Positions 16,667-26,524 of a stretch of 64,000 nt of DNA are shown here, piece after piece. The DNA is from Methylolobus aquaticus. Its GTDB lineage: Bacteria; Pseudomonadota; Gammaproteobacteria; Methylococcales; Methylococcaceae. The notes under the pieces were generated by a model, which was given only the letters and a program-made list of their open reading frames with translations, searched no databases and was not told the DNA's origin. The first letter of the stretch is position 1. Every line of letters begins with the position of its first letter. Where the stretch lies: positions 124,001 to 188,000 of the forward strand of contig SEYW01000001.1 of assembly GCA_004168015.1 (NCBI GenBank), in the 5' to 3' direction. The position numbers were made by a program, and so were the translations under genes.

Positions 16667-18098
16667 GCCACCTCTCCGCAAGCGCTTTCGGCAGCGCAGC
16701 CGCGGCCGCACCGATATTTCCAGCGCCCAGCGTCAGGACGACGTCACCCGGTTCGATCAGGGGGGCCAGGACTTCCGCCAACTCGTCCAACTCTTCGACG
16801 AAAATCGGGTCGATCCGCCCTCTGACACGGATGGCGCGGCTCAACGAGCGCCCGTCGGCACCCGCGATCGCCGGCTCGCCGGCGGCGTAGACGTCAAGCA
16901 GGACCAGAAGGTCAGGTTTCGAGAGCACCCGGACGAAGTCTTCGAAGAGATCGCGGGTACGGGTATAGCGATGAGGTTGGAAGACCATCAGCAGCCGGCG
17001 GTCTGGCCATGCTTCGCGCGCGGCGTCAAGGGTTGCCGCCACTTCGCGCGGATGATGGCCATAGTCGTCGACGAATGTCACGCTCCGTTCGCCCCGCGAG
17101 ACTTCGGCGTTGATCTGAAAACGGCGGCCGATACCGCGGAAATTGCGTAAGGCCCGCAGAATAAGGTCGTCCGGCACCTCCAGTTCGGACGCGACCGCAA
17201 TGGCGGCCAGCGAATTCTGAACATTGTGCCGCCCGGGCAGATTGAGCGTGACGTCGAGGCGCCCCGTCCGCCCCTCGCGCACGAGTTCGAAATGACTCGC
17301 CAACCCGAGCTGGCGGATATTCTCGGCACGCACGTCTGCCCCCTCGGAGATGCCATAGGATCTCACGGGCTTGCTGATGCGGGGCAACGCTGCCTGAACG
17401 CCGGGATCATCACGGCACAGCACCGCGAGGCCATAGAACGGCAATTGATGTATGAATTCGATGAAAGTGTCCTGGAGCTTGCCGAGGTCCCCACCGTAGG
17501 TCTCCATGTGGTCCTGATCGATGTTCGTGACAACAGCGATCATCGGCTGTAGGTGCAGGAAGGACGCATCGCTTTCGTCAGCCTCTGCGACCAAATACTG
17601 TCCTGCCCCCAACTGAGCGTTGGTGCCTGCGCTATTCAGCTTCCCGCCGATAACGAATGTCGGATCCAGCCCTGCCTCGGCCAATATACTGGCCGTAAGG
17701 CTGGTCGTCGTGGTCTTGCCATGCGTGCCAGCGACGGCGATCCCATAGCGAAACCGCATTAGCTCGGCCAGCATCTCCGCCCGCGAAATCACCGGGATAC
17801 GTTGCTCACGCGCAGCAACAACCTCGACGTTCGCCGACGCCACGGCGGTGGATGTTACCACGACCTGGGCGCCTTGGACATTCGCGACGGCGTGGCCTAT
17901 CGCAATTTCTGCCCCCAAATGGCGCAGATGCACGGTGGCAGGACCTTCCTTCAGATCGGACCCCGACACCTGGTATCCGAGGCCCAGCAGCACCTCGGCA
18001 ATCCCGCTCATGCCGGCACCGCCAATACCGACGAAATGGATACGGCGAATCCGACGCATGGGCGAACCGCTCAGCGGGGCCTCGAAACTGGTCATCAT
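16653..18098 (-). CDS. murC: UDP-N-acetylmuramate--L-alanine ligase MurC
   Basis: A 481-residue Mur ligase that adds L-Ala to UDP-MurNAc. The N-terminal nucleotide fold has [18 protein letters not shown] (about residues 19-36). The ATP loop is [13 protein letters not shown] near residue 123, and further family blocks are [25 protein letters not shown] and [15 protein letters not shown]. The start ATGATG overlaps the murG stop. Confidence 0.97.
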   Translation of the reverse strand: MMTSFEAPLSGSPMRRIRRIHFVGIGGAGMSGIAEVLLGLGYQVSGSDLKEGPATVHLRHLGAEIAIGHAVANVQGAQVVVTSTAVASANVEVVAAREQRIPVISRAEMLAELMRFRYGIAVAGTHGKTTTTSLTASILAEAGLDPTFVIGGKLNSAGTNAQLGAGQYLVAEADESDASFLHLQPMIAVVTNIDQDHMETYGGDLGKLQDTFIEFIHQLPFYGLAVLCRDDPGVQAALPRISKPVRSYGISEGADVRAENIRQLGLASHFELVREGRTGRLDVTLNLPGRHNVQNSLAAIAVASELEVPDDLILRALRNFRGIGRRFQINAEVSRGERSVTFVDDYGHHPREVAATLDAAREAWPDRRLLMVFQPHRYTRTRDLFEDFVRVLSKPDLLVLLDVYAAGEPAIAGADGRSLSRAIRVRGRIDPIFVEELDELAEVLAPLIEPGDVVLTLGAGNIGAAAAALPKALAERWHGDR

Positions 18099-19162
18099 CG
18101 TGCCTCCTTCAGAGCGATATCAGCTACCCGTTGCGCCGCCTGCGGCTTGGCGAGATTGCTTGCCTGGCGGCCCATTGCCACCAAGGTCTCGGGATCGGCG
18201 GCCAGTTCACGAATAAGCGCAGCCAGGCCGGCGGCGGTTAAGTCGTTCTGAGGGACACAGCGACCGGCGCCTCCTTTCTCGAAAAACCGAGCATTGGCGG
18301 TCTGATGATCATCGATCGCGTACGGATAGGGCACCAGGATCGCCGGTAAGCCGACGACTGCCAGTTCGCTGACGGTCATGGCACCGGACCGGCAGACTGC
18401 CAGATCGGCCCAGCGATAGGCACTGGCCATATCGTCAATGAAGGCAACGACTTCCGAAGCCACCCCCAGACGACGGTACAAGGCAGCCGTCTGATCGCGC
18501 ATCGCTGTACCGGTCTGATGCCGGATCTCGCAAGGGAGGTTTAGCTGGGCCAAGGCCTCCGGGACGATCTCATTCAGGGCTTGTGCGCCGAGGCTTCCGC
18601 CAAAAACGAAGATGCGGAGCGGAGCATCAGGCAGTCGGGATGCGCGTTGCGCGGCAATCTCGAGCAGGGCCCGCCGCACCGGGTTCCCGGTGCACTCCGC
18701 TTGCCGCTCCTTCGGAAAACTGCCGGGAAAGGCTTCCAACACCCTGCGGGCGCTTTTCGCAAGCCAGCGGTTGGTGGTTCCGGGGATGCAGTTCTGTTCA
18801 TGTATCACGAGCGGGACGCCCAACAAACGGCTCATTAGCCCGCCCGGGCCCGAGACGAACCCGCCGAATCCCAGCACCACTTGCGGCCGATGGCGTCGAA
18901 GGATGCCGATGGCCTGCAGACAGGACTTGAGCAACAGAAACGGGCCGGTGACGCGTTCGCGCCAATTCTTACCGCGAAGACCTGCGACACTCAGTGTCTC
19001 CAATGTGAACCCAGCGGACGGCACGACACGCGACTCCAGGCCTCGTTGCGTCCCCATCCAGACCAGCTCGCACCCGCGGCTGCGCAATTCCTCCGCGACG
19101 GCGAGCGCCGGGTAGACATGTCCGCCGGTACCACCGGCCATGATGACTACGCGCGCGCCCAT
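18095..19162 (-). CDS. murG: UDP-GlcNAc:lipid I glycosyltransferase MurG
   Basis: A peripheral membrane GT28-family enzyme of 355 residues that converts lipid I to lipid II. The membrane-facing glycine loop [16 protein letters not shown] is at residues 8-23. [15 protein letters not shown] and the donor-site [13 protein letters not shown] follow, then [22 protein letters not shown] near residue 265. ATG 19162 is 16 bases inside the end of ftsW. A much longer open frame upstream is out of register with known MurG proteins and overlaps ftsW. Confidence 0.97.
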   Translation of the reverse strand: MGARVVIMAGGTGGHVYPALAVAEELRSRGCELVWMGTQRGLESRVVPSAGFTLETLSVAGLRGKNWRERVTGPFLLLKSCLQAIGILRRHRPQVVLGFGGFVSGPGGLMSRLLGVPLVIHEQNCIPGTTNRWLAKSARRVLEAFPGSFPKERQAECTGNPVRRALLEIAAQRASRLPDAPLRIFVFGGSLGAQALNEIVPEALAQLNLPCEIRHQTGTAMRDQTAALYRRLGVASEVVAFIDDMASAYRWADLAVCRSGAMTVSELAVVGLPAILVPYPYAIDDHQTANARFFEKGGAGRCVPQNDLTAAGLAALIRELAADPETLVAMGRQASNLAKPQAAQRVADIALKEAR

Positions 19163-20349
19163 GTCGTCCGGATCCGGGGTCCGCCGAGTCGCCGCTCGAC
19201 GGCTTCTGAGCGCACGCGCAGCAATAACGCCAGCGCCGCGCAGGTCACGATCATGCTGCCACCACCGTAGCTCATAAGGGGCAGGGTCAGGCCCTTGGTC
19301 GGCAGCATACCCATGTTGACGCCCATGTTGATGAAAGCCTGCAGGCCGAACCAGATCCCGATGCCATACGCAAGATACGCACCGAAGCGCAAACCCTGCT
19401 GCTCGGCCAACCGACCAATGGCGAAGGCCCGCCACACGACGACGGCGAACAGCAGGATAACGGCGCAGGCGCCCAGGAGACCCAACTCCTCGCCGATTAC
19501 GGAAAACAGGAAATCCGTGTGGGCCTCCGGCAGATAAAAGAGCTTCTGAACACTCGATCCCAGTCCCACGCCTGTCCATTCCCCACGGCCGAAGGCGATT
19601 AGTGCCTGAGTCAACTGGAATCCGGTGTTCAGCGGATCCGCCCACGGGTCCAGAAAGCTCAACACGCGCTTCAGGCGATATTCTGCCGTGACGACGAGAG
19701 CGACCGCTGAAACCACCATCAGGCCGGCCAAAACCCCGAAAGGCCAAAGACGCGCACCCCCGATGAACAGCATGCCCAGCGCCGTTGCCATGATCACCGC
19801 GGAGGCTCCGAAATCGGGCTCCATCAACAGCAACCCGCAGGCGATCGCCAACAAACCGAGGGGGTACACCATCCCGAGCACGGACGAGCGGACGACGTCC
19901 AGATGTCGCGTCAGATAACTGGCAACATAGATGACCGCGATGAGTTTGAAGATCTCGGAAACCTGGATCCGGACGCCGAACAGGTTAAGCCAGCGGATAG
20001 CACCATTGACGCGGGTGCCCAGCCCCGGAATCAGCACGATCAGCAATAACAGAATGCCGAAACCAAATAGAACGAATGAGGATTTCTGCCAAGTATCCAG
20101 TTTAACCGTGGCGACCGTCACTGCCAGGAGAAAGCCGGCAAGGATATGGGCCAACTGATGCTTGGGAAAAAAGAAGCTGTCGTCCGCGAATTTATCGCCC
20201 AGATGGAGCGAAGCCGACGACACCATGATGAACCCAAGAATCAGCAAGCCACTCGCCGCGAGCAAGAGTAAGGTATCGACGTAAAAACGATTCTGTCCCC
20301 AGGCCAGGACCACCCCCTGGCTGCGTTGTGCTACAACCGCATGCTTCAT
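19147..20349 (-). CDS. ftsW: Peptidoglycan glycosyltransferase FtsW (SEDS family)
   Basis: A 400-residue polytopic protein with about ten hydrophobic segments. It polymerises lipid II at the septum together with FtsI, which is also encoded here. SEDS signatures are FKLIAVIYVASYL, LLMEPDFGASAVI, GFQLTQALIAFGRGEWTGVG, PEAHTDFLFSVIGEELG and the C-terminal LPLMSYGGGSMIV. It overlaps murD by 4 bases. Confidence 0.97.
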   Translation of the reverse strand: MKHAVVAQRSQGVVLAWGQNRFYVDTLLLLAASGLLILGFIMVSSASLHLGDKFADDSFFFPKHQLAHILAGFLLAVTVATVKLDTWQKSSFVLFGFGILLLLIVLIPGLGTRVNGAIRWLNLFGVRIQVSEIFKLIAVIYVASYLTRHLDVVRSSVLGMVYPLGLLAIACGLLLMEPDFGASAVIMATALGMLFIGGARLWPFGVLAGLMVVSAVALVVTAEYRLKRVLSFLDPWADPLNTGFQLTQALIAFGRGEWTGVGLGSSVQKLFYLPEAHTDFLFSVIGEELGLLGACAVILLFAVVVWRAFAIGRLAEQQGLRFGAYLAYGIGIWFGLQAFINMGVNMGMLPTKGLTLPLMSYGGGSMIVTCAALALLLRVRSEAVERRLGGPRIRTTWARA

Positions 20350-21710
20350 GTCGGCAAACTCCGAACGGCTTCCACGAATACCTGACCCCGGTGCTGATAA
20401 TCGCGATACTGATCAAGGCTGGCACAGGCCGGGGCGAGCAAGACGGTATCTCCATCCTGAGCCAGAGCCGCAGCGGCGCCTACTGCCTCATGCATCGTGT
20501 TCACTCGGGAGACCGGCACCACGTCACCCAGGGCGGATTGCAGCAGCGCCGCATCCTTGCCCATCAACACCGCGGCCCGAAGGTGTCGGGCCGCAGCGTC
20601 CCGCAGTATGCTGAAATCCGCGCCCTTGCCATCACCGCCCGCAATCAGCACGGCCTTTCCGGTCAGGCCCGAAAGCGCCGCCAGGCAGGCCCCGACGTTG
20701 GTCGCCTTCGAGTCGTTCACGTAAGTCACCCCATGCCGCTCGGCAACCCACTGCATCCGGTGTTCCAATCCCGGGAAAACTCTCAGCGCATCGGCCATCG
20801 CCTGTTCCGAAAGGCCGGCAGCCGTCCCCAGGGCTAGCGCCGCGAGCGCATTGCTCAGATTGTGCTGCCCGCGAATCCGAACCTCGCCCGCCGGCATCAG
20901 GAACTGCTCACCCCGGGTCAGCCACACCTCTCCCTCGCGCTCCTGGAGACGGAAATCAGCAGCGCCGTTCAAGCCGAACCAGACGACCCGACGCCCCGGC
21001 TGCGCCATTCCGGCTACGATGGGATCATCCTGGGTCAGCACCATGACACCGTTTCCATTGAAGATCCGCGCTTTGGCCGCCGCGTAGCCCTCCAGATCCG
21101 CGTAGCGATCCATATGGTCGGGAGTGACGTTCAGCACGGTTGCGGCGAGCGGCTCCAGCAGCGACGAGCGTTCCAGCTGAAAGCTCGACAACTCCAACAC
21201 ATAGAGTTCGGCTTCGTCGTCCAGCAGATCGAGCATGGGCTCGCCCAGGTTCCCGCCGACCCGGACTCGGCGTTGGTCGCGCTCTGCCATCAGCCCGAGT
21301 AGCGCCGTCACGGTGCTCTTGCCGTTTGAGCCGGTAATGCCGACCACCGGCGCGTTCGCGCAGCAGGCAAACAAATCCACATCACCCAGCACTCGCGCCC
21401 CCCTGGCAGCCGCCGCCGCGATGGGAGGAATATCCAACGCCACGCCGGGGTTCACGATCAGATGCGTCGCGGCGGCGAAGGCCGCTGGGGCGAAATCACC
21501 AAGGAAAACCCCGACATCGGGGAATGCTTCCCGCAACGCATTCAGGCCCGGGGGGTCGGAACGGCTGTCGACCACAGCGAAGCGGATACCTTTCCCGGCC
21601 AGGAAACGGGCGACCGACAAACCGGTCTTGCCGAGACCGACGATCAGCGCCCGCGAATCGGGGCTTAGCCCGGCGGCAGCCAGACGGGAATCGGTCAGGT
21701 TACGGGTCAA
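20346..21710 (-). CDS. murD: UDP-N-acetylmuramoylalanine--D-glutamate ligase MurD
   Basis: A 454-residue Mur ligase that adds D-Glu. ALIVGLGKTGLSVARFL forms the N-terminal UDP-binding motif, VGITGSNGKSTVTALLG is the ATP loop near residue 122, and YVLELSSFQLE and YVNDSKATNVGA are typical of MurD. The start is TTG 21710, with AAGGGAG about 7 bases upstream; no ATG fits. Confidence 0.97.
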   Translation of the reverse strand: MTRNLTDSRLAAAGLSPDSRALIVGLGKTGLSVARFLAGKGIRFAVVDSRSDPPGLNALREAFPDVGVFLGDFAPAAFAAATHLIVNPGVALDIPPIAAAAARGARVLGDVDLFACCANAPVVGITGSNGKSTVTALLGLMAERDQRRVRVGGNLGEPMLDLLDDEAELYVLELSSFQLERSSLLEPLAATVLNVTPDHMDRYADLEGYAAAKARIFNGNGVMVLTQDDPIVAGMAQPGRRVVWFGLNGAADFRLQEREGEVWLTRGEQFLMPAGEVRIRGQHNLSNALAALALGTAAGLSEQAMADALRVFPGLEHRMQWVAERHGVTYVNDSKATNVGACLAALSGLTGKAVLIAGGDGKGADFSILRDAAARHLRAAVLMGKDAALLQSALGDVVPVSRVNTMHEAVGAAAALAQDGDTVLLAPACASLDQYRDYQHRGQVFVEAVRSLPT

Positions 21711-21726
21711 GGCGAACTCCCTTTGC

Positions 21727-22809
21727 TCAGCGCAGCTTCAAGGTCGCCAGACCGGCGAGCACCAGAATGACGGTGACGATCCAGAAACGAACGATCACGC
21801 GCGGCTCCGGCCAGCCCTTGAGCTCGAAATGATGATGCAGCGGCGCCATGCGGAAGATGCGCTTTCCGGTCATCTTGAACGATGCGACCTGCAATACGAC
21901 CGAGACCGTTTCCATCACGAAGACGCCGCCCATGATCATCAGCACGACTTCCTGGCGTACGAGGACAGCCAGGGCACCGAGCGCCGCGCCGAGAGCCAGC
22001 GCGCCCACGTCGCCCATGAAAACCTGAGCAGGATAGGCATTGAACCACAGAAACCCGAGACCCGCGCCGACCAGTGAGCCGCAGAATACAACCAGATCGC
22101 CCGCCTTCGGTACGAAAGGGATACCCAGATATTCGGCAAAGCTCGCGTGCCCCGACGCGTAGGCGAAGATGCCGAGGGCCCCTCCGACCATCACGGTTGG
22201 CATAATCGCAAGACCATCGAGGCCATCGGTCAAATTCACGGCATTGCTAGTGCCTACGATGACGAAATAGGTCAGCAAGACGTACCCGGGACCGAGATCG
22301 ATCACGACGTTCTTGAAGAACGGCACGATATATTGTGTTTCGGCTGGCGTCGACGCCGAATAATAAAGGAACAAGGCGGCTGCCAGCCCGAACACCGACT
22401 GCCAGAAATACTTCTCACGAGCCAGCAACCCTTTGCTGTTTCGCAGTACCAGCTTACGGTAGTCATCGACGAAACCGACGATGCCAAAGGCAAGCGTGAC
22501 CGAGAGCACGGTCCAGATGTAACGATTGGTCAGGTCTCCCCAGAGCAGCGTGCTGGCGGCGATCGAAACCAGGATCAATGCCCCGCCCATGGTCGGCGTG
22601 CCGGCCTTCGAGAAATGGCTCTGCGGCCCGTCCTCACGAATGCTTTGCCCGATCTTGTAACGGCTCAGCCGCCGAATCATCGCCGGCCCGACCAGAAACG
22701 AGATCAACAAAGCCGTGAGTACCCCGAGGATCCCGCGGAAGGTCAGGTAGTTGAAAACACGGAAAATGTCAAAATAGTTTTCGAGCCAGCGGGTGAGGGT
22801 CAGAAGCAT
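21727..22809 (-). CDS. mraY: Phospho-MurNAc-pentapeptide translocase MraY
   Basis: This polytopic enzyme makes lipid I from UDP-MurNAc-pentapeptide and undecaprenyl phosphate. It has 360 residues, the E. coli length. Family motifs are [31 protein letters not shown] (catalytic Asp pair), [29 protein letters not shown] and [18 protein letters not shown] 22809 has a GGAGCTCACC leader. Its substrate is the MurF product, yet murF is missing from the expected place immediately upstream. Confidence 0.97.
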   Translation of the reverse strand: MLLTLTRWLENYFDIFRVFNYLTFRGILGVLTALLISFLVGPAMIRRLSRYKIGQSIREDGPQSHFSKAGTPTMGGALILVSIAASTLLWGDLTNRYIWTVLSVTLAFGIVGFVDDYRKLVLRNSKGLLAREKYFWQSVFGLAAALFLYYSASTPAETQYIVPFFKNVVIDLGPGYVLLTYFVIVGTSNAVNLTDGLDGLAIMPTVMVGGALGIFAYASGHASFAEYLGIPFVPKAGDLVVFCGSLVGAGLGFLWFNAYPAQVFMGDVGALALGAALGALAVLVRQEVVLMIMGGVFVMETVSVVLQVASFKMTGKRIFRMAPLHHHFELKGWPEPRVIVRFWIVTVILVLAGLATLKLR

Positions 22810-23020
22810 GGTGAGCTCCAGCGGCAAATACCCGCGGCAAAACGACTCGATGACCCAGGTCCCCGAGGCGGGCGAGAACCCGGATGTCGCGGTAAGTCAG
22901 GTTGTATTTCGTCTTTGTAAAGCATGAAACCTCGATTGGTACCGACGATCGCGCCCTCATGTCGTGCACCCGTATTCAAGTCGCTTCGCCGTCGCCGCGC
23001 CGGCTTGCACCACACACTAT
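22810..23020. other. murE-mraY gap where murF would normally lie
   Basis: These 211 bases separate the murE stop from the mraY start. In nearly all gammaproteobacterial dcw clusters a murF gene of about 1.35 kb is here. I read all frames and saw no MurF motif (no GxNGKT loop, no ligase blocks), only short random frames, so there is no recognisable remnant. I see no clear promoter or terminator either. Confidence 0.8.
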
Positions 23021-24517
23021 TCACTGCAGTAACTCGCGCGCTACCACGCGGTCATCGAAGGGTGTTTTGGTCCCGCCGACGTCCTGCACGACCTCATGGC
23101 CTTTTCCGGCGATCAAAACCACGTCGCCCGCAGCGGCCGCCTCCATTGCGATCTGCATGGCCTGGCGCCGATCACGCTGAACCCGGACGTCGTTTCCAAC
23201 GCACCCTGCCAGGATGTCGGCGACAATGGCGTCACCGTCCTCGTGGCGGGGATTATCGTCGGTAATCACGACATGGTCTGCGAGTTCTCCGGCGATGCGC
23301 CCCATTAACGGTCGCTTTCCCCGATCGCGTTCACCACCACACCCGAAGACGACCCAGAGATCGCGGGCGCAGCCGCGACGGAGGCTCAGCAGAACACGTT
23401 CGAGCGCATCCGGCGTGTGGGCATAGTCGACAACGATGTTGGCACCGGCGGCGCTGCGAAAATGTTCCATGCGACCGGGAACCGGTCGCACGTTCCCGAG
23501 ACGCTCCACGGAGTCGGTAAGCCCGAAGCCCAAGCCGAGCATTACCGCAAGAACACCAAGAATGTTCTCGGCGTTATAGTGTCCGAACAGAGGCACGACG
23601 AACTCGGCATCGCAACCGGCATATTCGACCGAGAGGCGCAGGCCGTCGTCGCGCTGTTCGATTCGCCGCGCCACCACGCCGGTGGGCTCAGCCGTCTTGC
23701 TCCCCACCACACTGAAGGGAATCCCGACCACCCCTGAGGGCAGGCGCTCGCCAACGTGCCGGGTTACCGGGTCATCCGCGTTGAAGGCGACGGTCTCCAG
23801 ACCGGCAAAATCCAGCAATCGCATTTTCGCGGCAATATAGGCCTCGTGCGTGCCGTGGTAATCGAGATGGTCCCGCGTGATGTTGGTAAACAGGGCAGCC
23901 TTCGCCAAGACCCCGTTGAGCCGACCCTGCACCAACCCGTGCGACGAGGCCTCCAGTGCCACGGCCCGCACCTCTCGTGACCTGAGTTCCGCGAGAATCG
24001 CGTGGATACCGATAGCGTCCGGGGTTGTCTGGTCGGTGGGCATCAGACGACCAGGAACTCCCCAACCCAGCGTGCCGATCACGGCCGCAGGATCACCATT
24101 GGTCAGCGCATTGGCCAGAAAATGGGTGCATGAGGTCTTTCCATTCGTGCCAGTCACGGCAATGACGTCCAGGTGCGATGAGGGATGTCCAAAAAAACGG
24201 TCGGCTATGAAGCCGACCTTTTGGAGGAGTCCTTCGGCGGGAACGCAGTCCACATCTCGCAGCGCCCCGGCGTAAGCCTCACCGCCCCCCGCCGGATCAT
24301 ACAGGATGGCGCGAGCCCCTCGCCGAACCGCTTCGGCGCTGAACTGCATCCCATGTTGCTGATGGCCCGCCACTGCGACGAAAAGGTCCCCCGGACGAAC
24401 CGCGCGACTATCGAGGCACAGCCCACTTACTTCCGCCGCACCGCCAACACCCGCCGAAACGAGACCACCGAGCAATTCGCTCAACGGAATAGACTGCCCG
24501 CCCTTTCCAAGAGCCAT
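23021..24517 (-). CDS. murE: UDP-MurNAc-tripeptide synthetase MurE (meso-DAP type)
   Basis: A 498-residue Mur ligase that adds the third stem residue. The ATP loop is VIAVTGTNGKTSCTHFLA near residue 118, followed by GTLGWG, TTPDAIGIHAILAEL, ALEASSHGL and VVDYAHTPDALERVL. The DNPRHE motif selects meso-diaminopimelate rather than lysine. The size is normal and the C-terminus ends in MurE sequence, so this is not a MurE-MurF fusion. It starts 4 bases after ftsI. Confidence 0.97.
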   Translation of the reverse strand: MALGKGGQSIPLSELLGGLVSAGVGGAAEVSGLCLDSRAVRPGDLFVAVAGHQQHGMQFSAEAVRRGARAILYDPAGGGEAYAGALRDVDCVPAEGLLQKVGFIADRFFGHPSSHLDVIAVTGTNGKTSCTHFLANALTNGDPAAVIGTLGWGVPGRLMPTDQTTPDAIGIHAILAELRSREVRAVALEASSHGLVQGRLNGVLAKAALFTNITRDHLDYHGTHEAYIAAKMRLLDFAGLETVAFNADDPVTRHVGERLPSGVVGIPFSVVGSKTAEPTGVVARRIEQRDDGLRLSVEYAGCDAEFVVPLFGHYNAENILGVLAVMLGLGFGLTDSVERLGNVRPVPGRMEHFRSAAGANIVVDYAHTPDALERVLLSLRRGCARDLWVVFGCGGERDRGKRPLMGRIAGELADHVVITDDNPRHEDGDAIVADILAGCVGNDVRVQRDRRQAMQIAMEAAAAGDVVLIAGKGHEVVQDVGGTKTPFDDRVVARELLQ

Positions 24518-24521
24518 CGAC

Positions 24522-26246
24522 TCAGTCCCCCTGGGCCGTCAGCAAGGGAAAGCTTGTCGGCTCGTCAGGGACGACGTTCAACAGCCGCAAGGCTCCTTCC
24601 ATGACGCTCGAAAAAACCGGCGCCGCCACGGTGCCGCCGTAATACTCACCGGCCGAGGGCTCGTCGACCATGACCACCATGACCAGACGGGGGTCACTGG
24701 CCGGTGCCAGCCCGGCAAAAACCGCCGAATGTGCAGCCGACGCATAGCCCCGTCGCCCCATCGCCTTCTTGACGGTGCCGGTCTTGCCTGCGACGCGGAA
24801 CCCAGGAACGGCGGCGCGCAGCGCAGTCCCCTCCCGCGTGACGACCTGCTCCAACATGGTGCGAACCGAAACCGCCGTCTTCGCCGACATCACCTGGTAG
24901 CTTTTCGACGCCTCGCGCTGAGCGACGAGGTTCACGGAGGGAACGCGCCCCTCGTTGGCGAAGGCGAGGTACGCACGCCCCAAATGGAGCACCGAGGTGG
25001 AAAGCCCGTAACCGAAGGACAGCGTGGCCTGTTCGAAATGGTTCCAACCTCGGTGATGCGGCAACCGCCCCTGTGCCTCTCCGGGGAATCCCGTGTGGAG
25101 AGGCTGGCCGAAACCGAGATTATTGTAGAAGGCGTAAAACTTCGCGGAAGGAATAGAAAGTGCGATGCGACTCACGCCAACGTTGCTGGACTTTTGCAGA
25201 ATGCGGGTCACGTTCATGACCCCATAATTGTGCATGTCCTTGACAACATTGGTGCCGACACGCAGGGAACCCGGATTGGTGTTAATCACCGACTCGGGCC
25301 TAAACAGGCCGAGCTCGAGTCCACAAGCGACGGCGAATGGCTTCATGGTGGAGCCTGGCTCGAACAGATCCGTGATCGCACGATTACGGAAGAGATTTCC
25401 TTTCAAACCCTGCCGGCTGTTCGGATTGAAAGAGGGCTGATTGACCATCGCGAGAATGTCGCCATTGCGCGCGTCCAGTAGCACCAGGCTCCCCGACTTC
25501 GCGCGGTTTTTCTGCACGGCCGCCTTTAGTTCCCGGTAAGCAAGGTACTGGAGCCGCTGATCGATCGTCAGCCGGACATCCTTGCCTGCTACCGGTTCAG
25601 TGACCTCGTCGAGATCCTCGATAATACGTCGACGGCCGTCGCGGATGATTTTCCGACCGCCCTCAACACCTCTCAGGGAGCGGTCATAAGCCAGCTCAAT
25701 CCCCTCTTGGCCACGGTCATCAATATCGTTGAAACCGACGACATGAGCGGCAACTTCGCCACTCGGATAATAGCGCTGATACTCCCTGTCGGCATATACG
25801 CCGGCGACCCCGAGAGCCAAAACGCGATCCGCCAGCTCCGGGCTTGTGCGCCGCCGCAGAAAGGCAAAGGTACCCTCGTCCTGCCCCGTGACATGCGCTC
25901 GCACTCCCGTCACGGGCAAGCGCAGGATGCCGGCAATCAGCCGCAACTGCTCCTCGGTCGGATTGAACTCCCGAGGATTGACCCATACCGACTTCACGGG
26001 AGAACTGATAGCGAGCAATTCGCCATTGCGGTCGAGAATGCGCCCGCGATGCGCGGGAATCGGCATGACGCCCACATGGCGTCGATCGCCCTCGTTCTGC
26101 AGAAATTGCCGGTTCAGCACCTGGAGGTAAGAAGCACGCACCATAAGCACGAGTAAACCTGCCAGTATCAGGAACAGCAGAACTTGCCACCGCACCGCGT
26201 ATTCATCACCGTCGAGGCGCTTCGAGGAAGTAGGGTAAATCATCAT
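24522..26246 (-). CDS. ftsI: Septal peptidoglycan transpeptidase FtsI (PBP3)
   Basis: A class B penicillin-binding protein of 574 residues with one N-terminal membrane anchor (about residues 19-40). The pedestal region has RGRILDRNGELLAISSP. Active-site motifs are complete: GSTMKPF (nucleophile Ser), SSNVG and AGKTGTVKK. It cross-links septal wall in complex with FtsW, FtsQ and FtsL, all in this cluster. ATG 26246 or ATG 26243 can start it; it lies 14 bases after ftsL. Confidence 0.96.
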   Translation of the reverse strand: MMIYPTSSKRLDGDEYAVRWQVLLFLILAGLLVLMVRASYLQVLNRQFLQNEGDRRHVGVMPIPAHRGRILDRNGELLAISSPVKSVWVNPREFNPTEEQLRLIAGILRLPVTGVRAHVTGQDEGTFAFLRRRTSPELADRVLALGVAGVYADREYQRYYPSGEVAAHVVGFNDIDDRGQEGIELAYDRSLRGVEGGRKIIRDGRRRIIEDLDEVTEPVAGKDVRLTIDQRLQYLAYRELKAAVQKNRAKSGSLVLLDARNGDILAMVNQPSFNPNSRQGLKGNLFRNRAITDLFEPGSTMKPFAVACGLELGLFRPESVINTNPGSLRVGTNVVKDMHNYGVMNVTRILQKSSNVGVSRIALSIPSAKFYAFYNNLGFGQPLHTGFPGEAQGRLPHHRGWNHFEQATLSFGYGLSTSVLHLGRAYLAFANEGRVPSVNLVAQREASKSYQVMSAKTAVSVRTMLEQVVTREGTALRAAVPGFRVAGKTGTVKKAMGRRGYASAAHSAVFAGLAPASDPRLVMVVMVDEPSAGEYYGGTVAAPVFSSVMEGALRLLNVVPDEPTSFPLLTAQGD

Positions 26247-26260
26247 GATCGTAACCCGCG

Positions 26261-26524
26261 CTATTGTCCGACGTGAAGGTAAATGATCGATTCCCGGGAC
26301 GGCAGGATCATGCCGAGCCGTGTATGGGCCAGCTTCTCGATACGGCTGTGCTCGGCCCAAGTATTCTGTTCAAGCTGCAACTGACCCAATTCGACATCGT
26401 AGGCCTCAAGCGACTGTTCCAGCCGCTGAACCTCGGTAAACAACATCCGCGATCGGTACTTCGCGTAGATGACCCCCAACGCTGAGGCCACCAGCACGGC
26501 AATCAAGATGGCGACCACTTTCAC
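26261..26524 (-). CDS. ftsL: Cell division protein FtsL
   Basis: A small bitopic divisome protein of 87 residues. After the GTG start comes a hydrophobic helix (KVVAILIAVLVASALGVIYA) and a coiled-coil leucine-zipper-like stretch (EVQRLEQSLEAYDVELGQLQ), then the FtsL-typical IEKLAHTRLGMILP. The GTG at 26524 overlaps the rsmH stop as GTGA. A longer frame upstream is inside rsmH and is not conserved. Confidence 0.93.
   Translation of the reverse strand: MKVVAILIAVLVASALGVIYAKYRSRMLFTEVQRLEQSLEAYDVELGQLQLEQNTWAEHSRIEKLAHTRLGMILPSRESIIYLHVGQ

Noticed and set aside
18095-19747. A 550-residue version of MurG
   Set aside because: The extra 195 N-terminal residues lie inside ftsW in another frame and are not conserved in MurG.
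22769-23024. Short minus-strand frames in the murE-mraY gap as a murF remnant
   Set aside because: The translated pieces have no MurF motif and include low-complexity Arg/Pro stretches.
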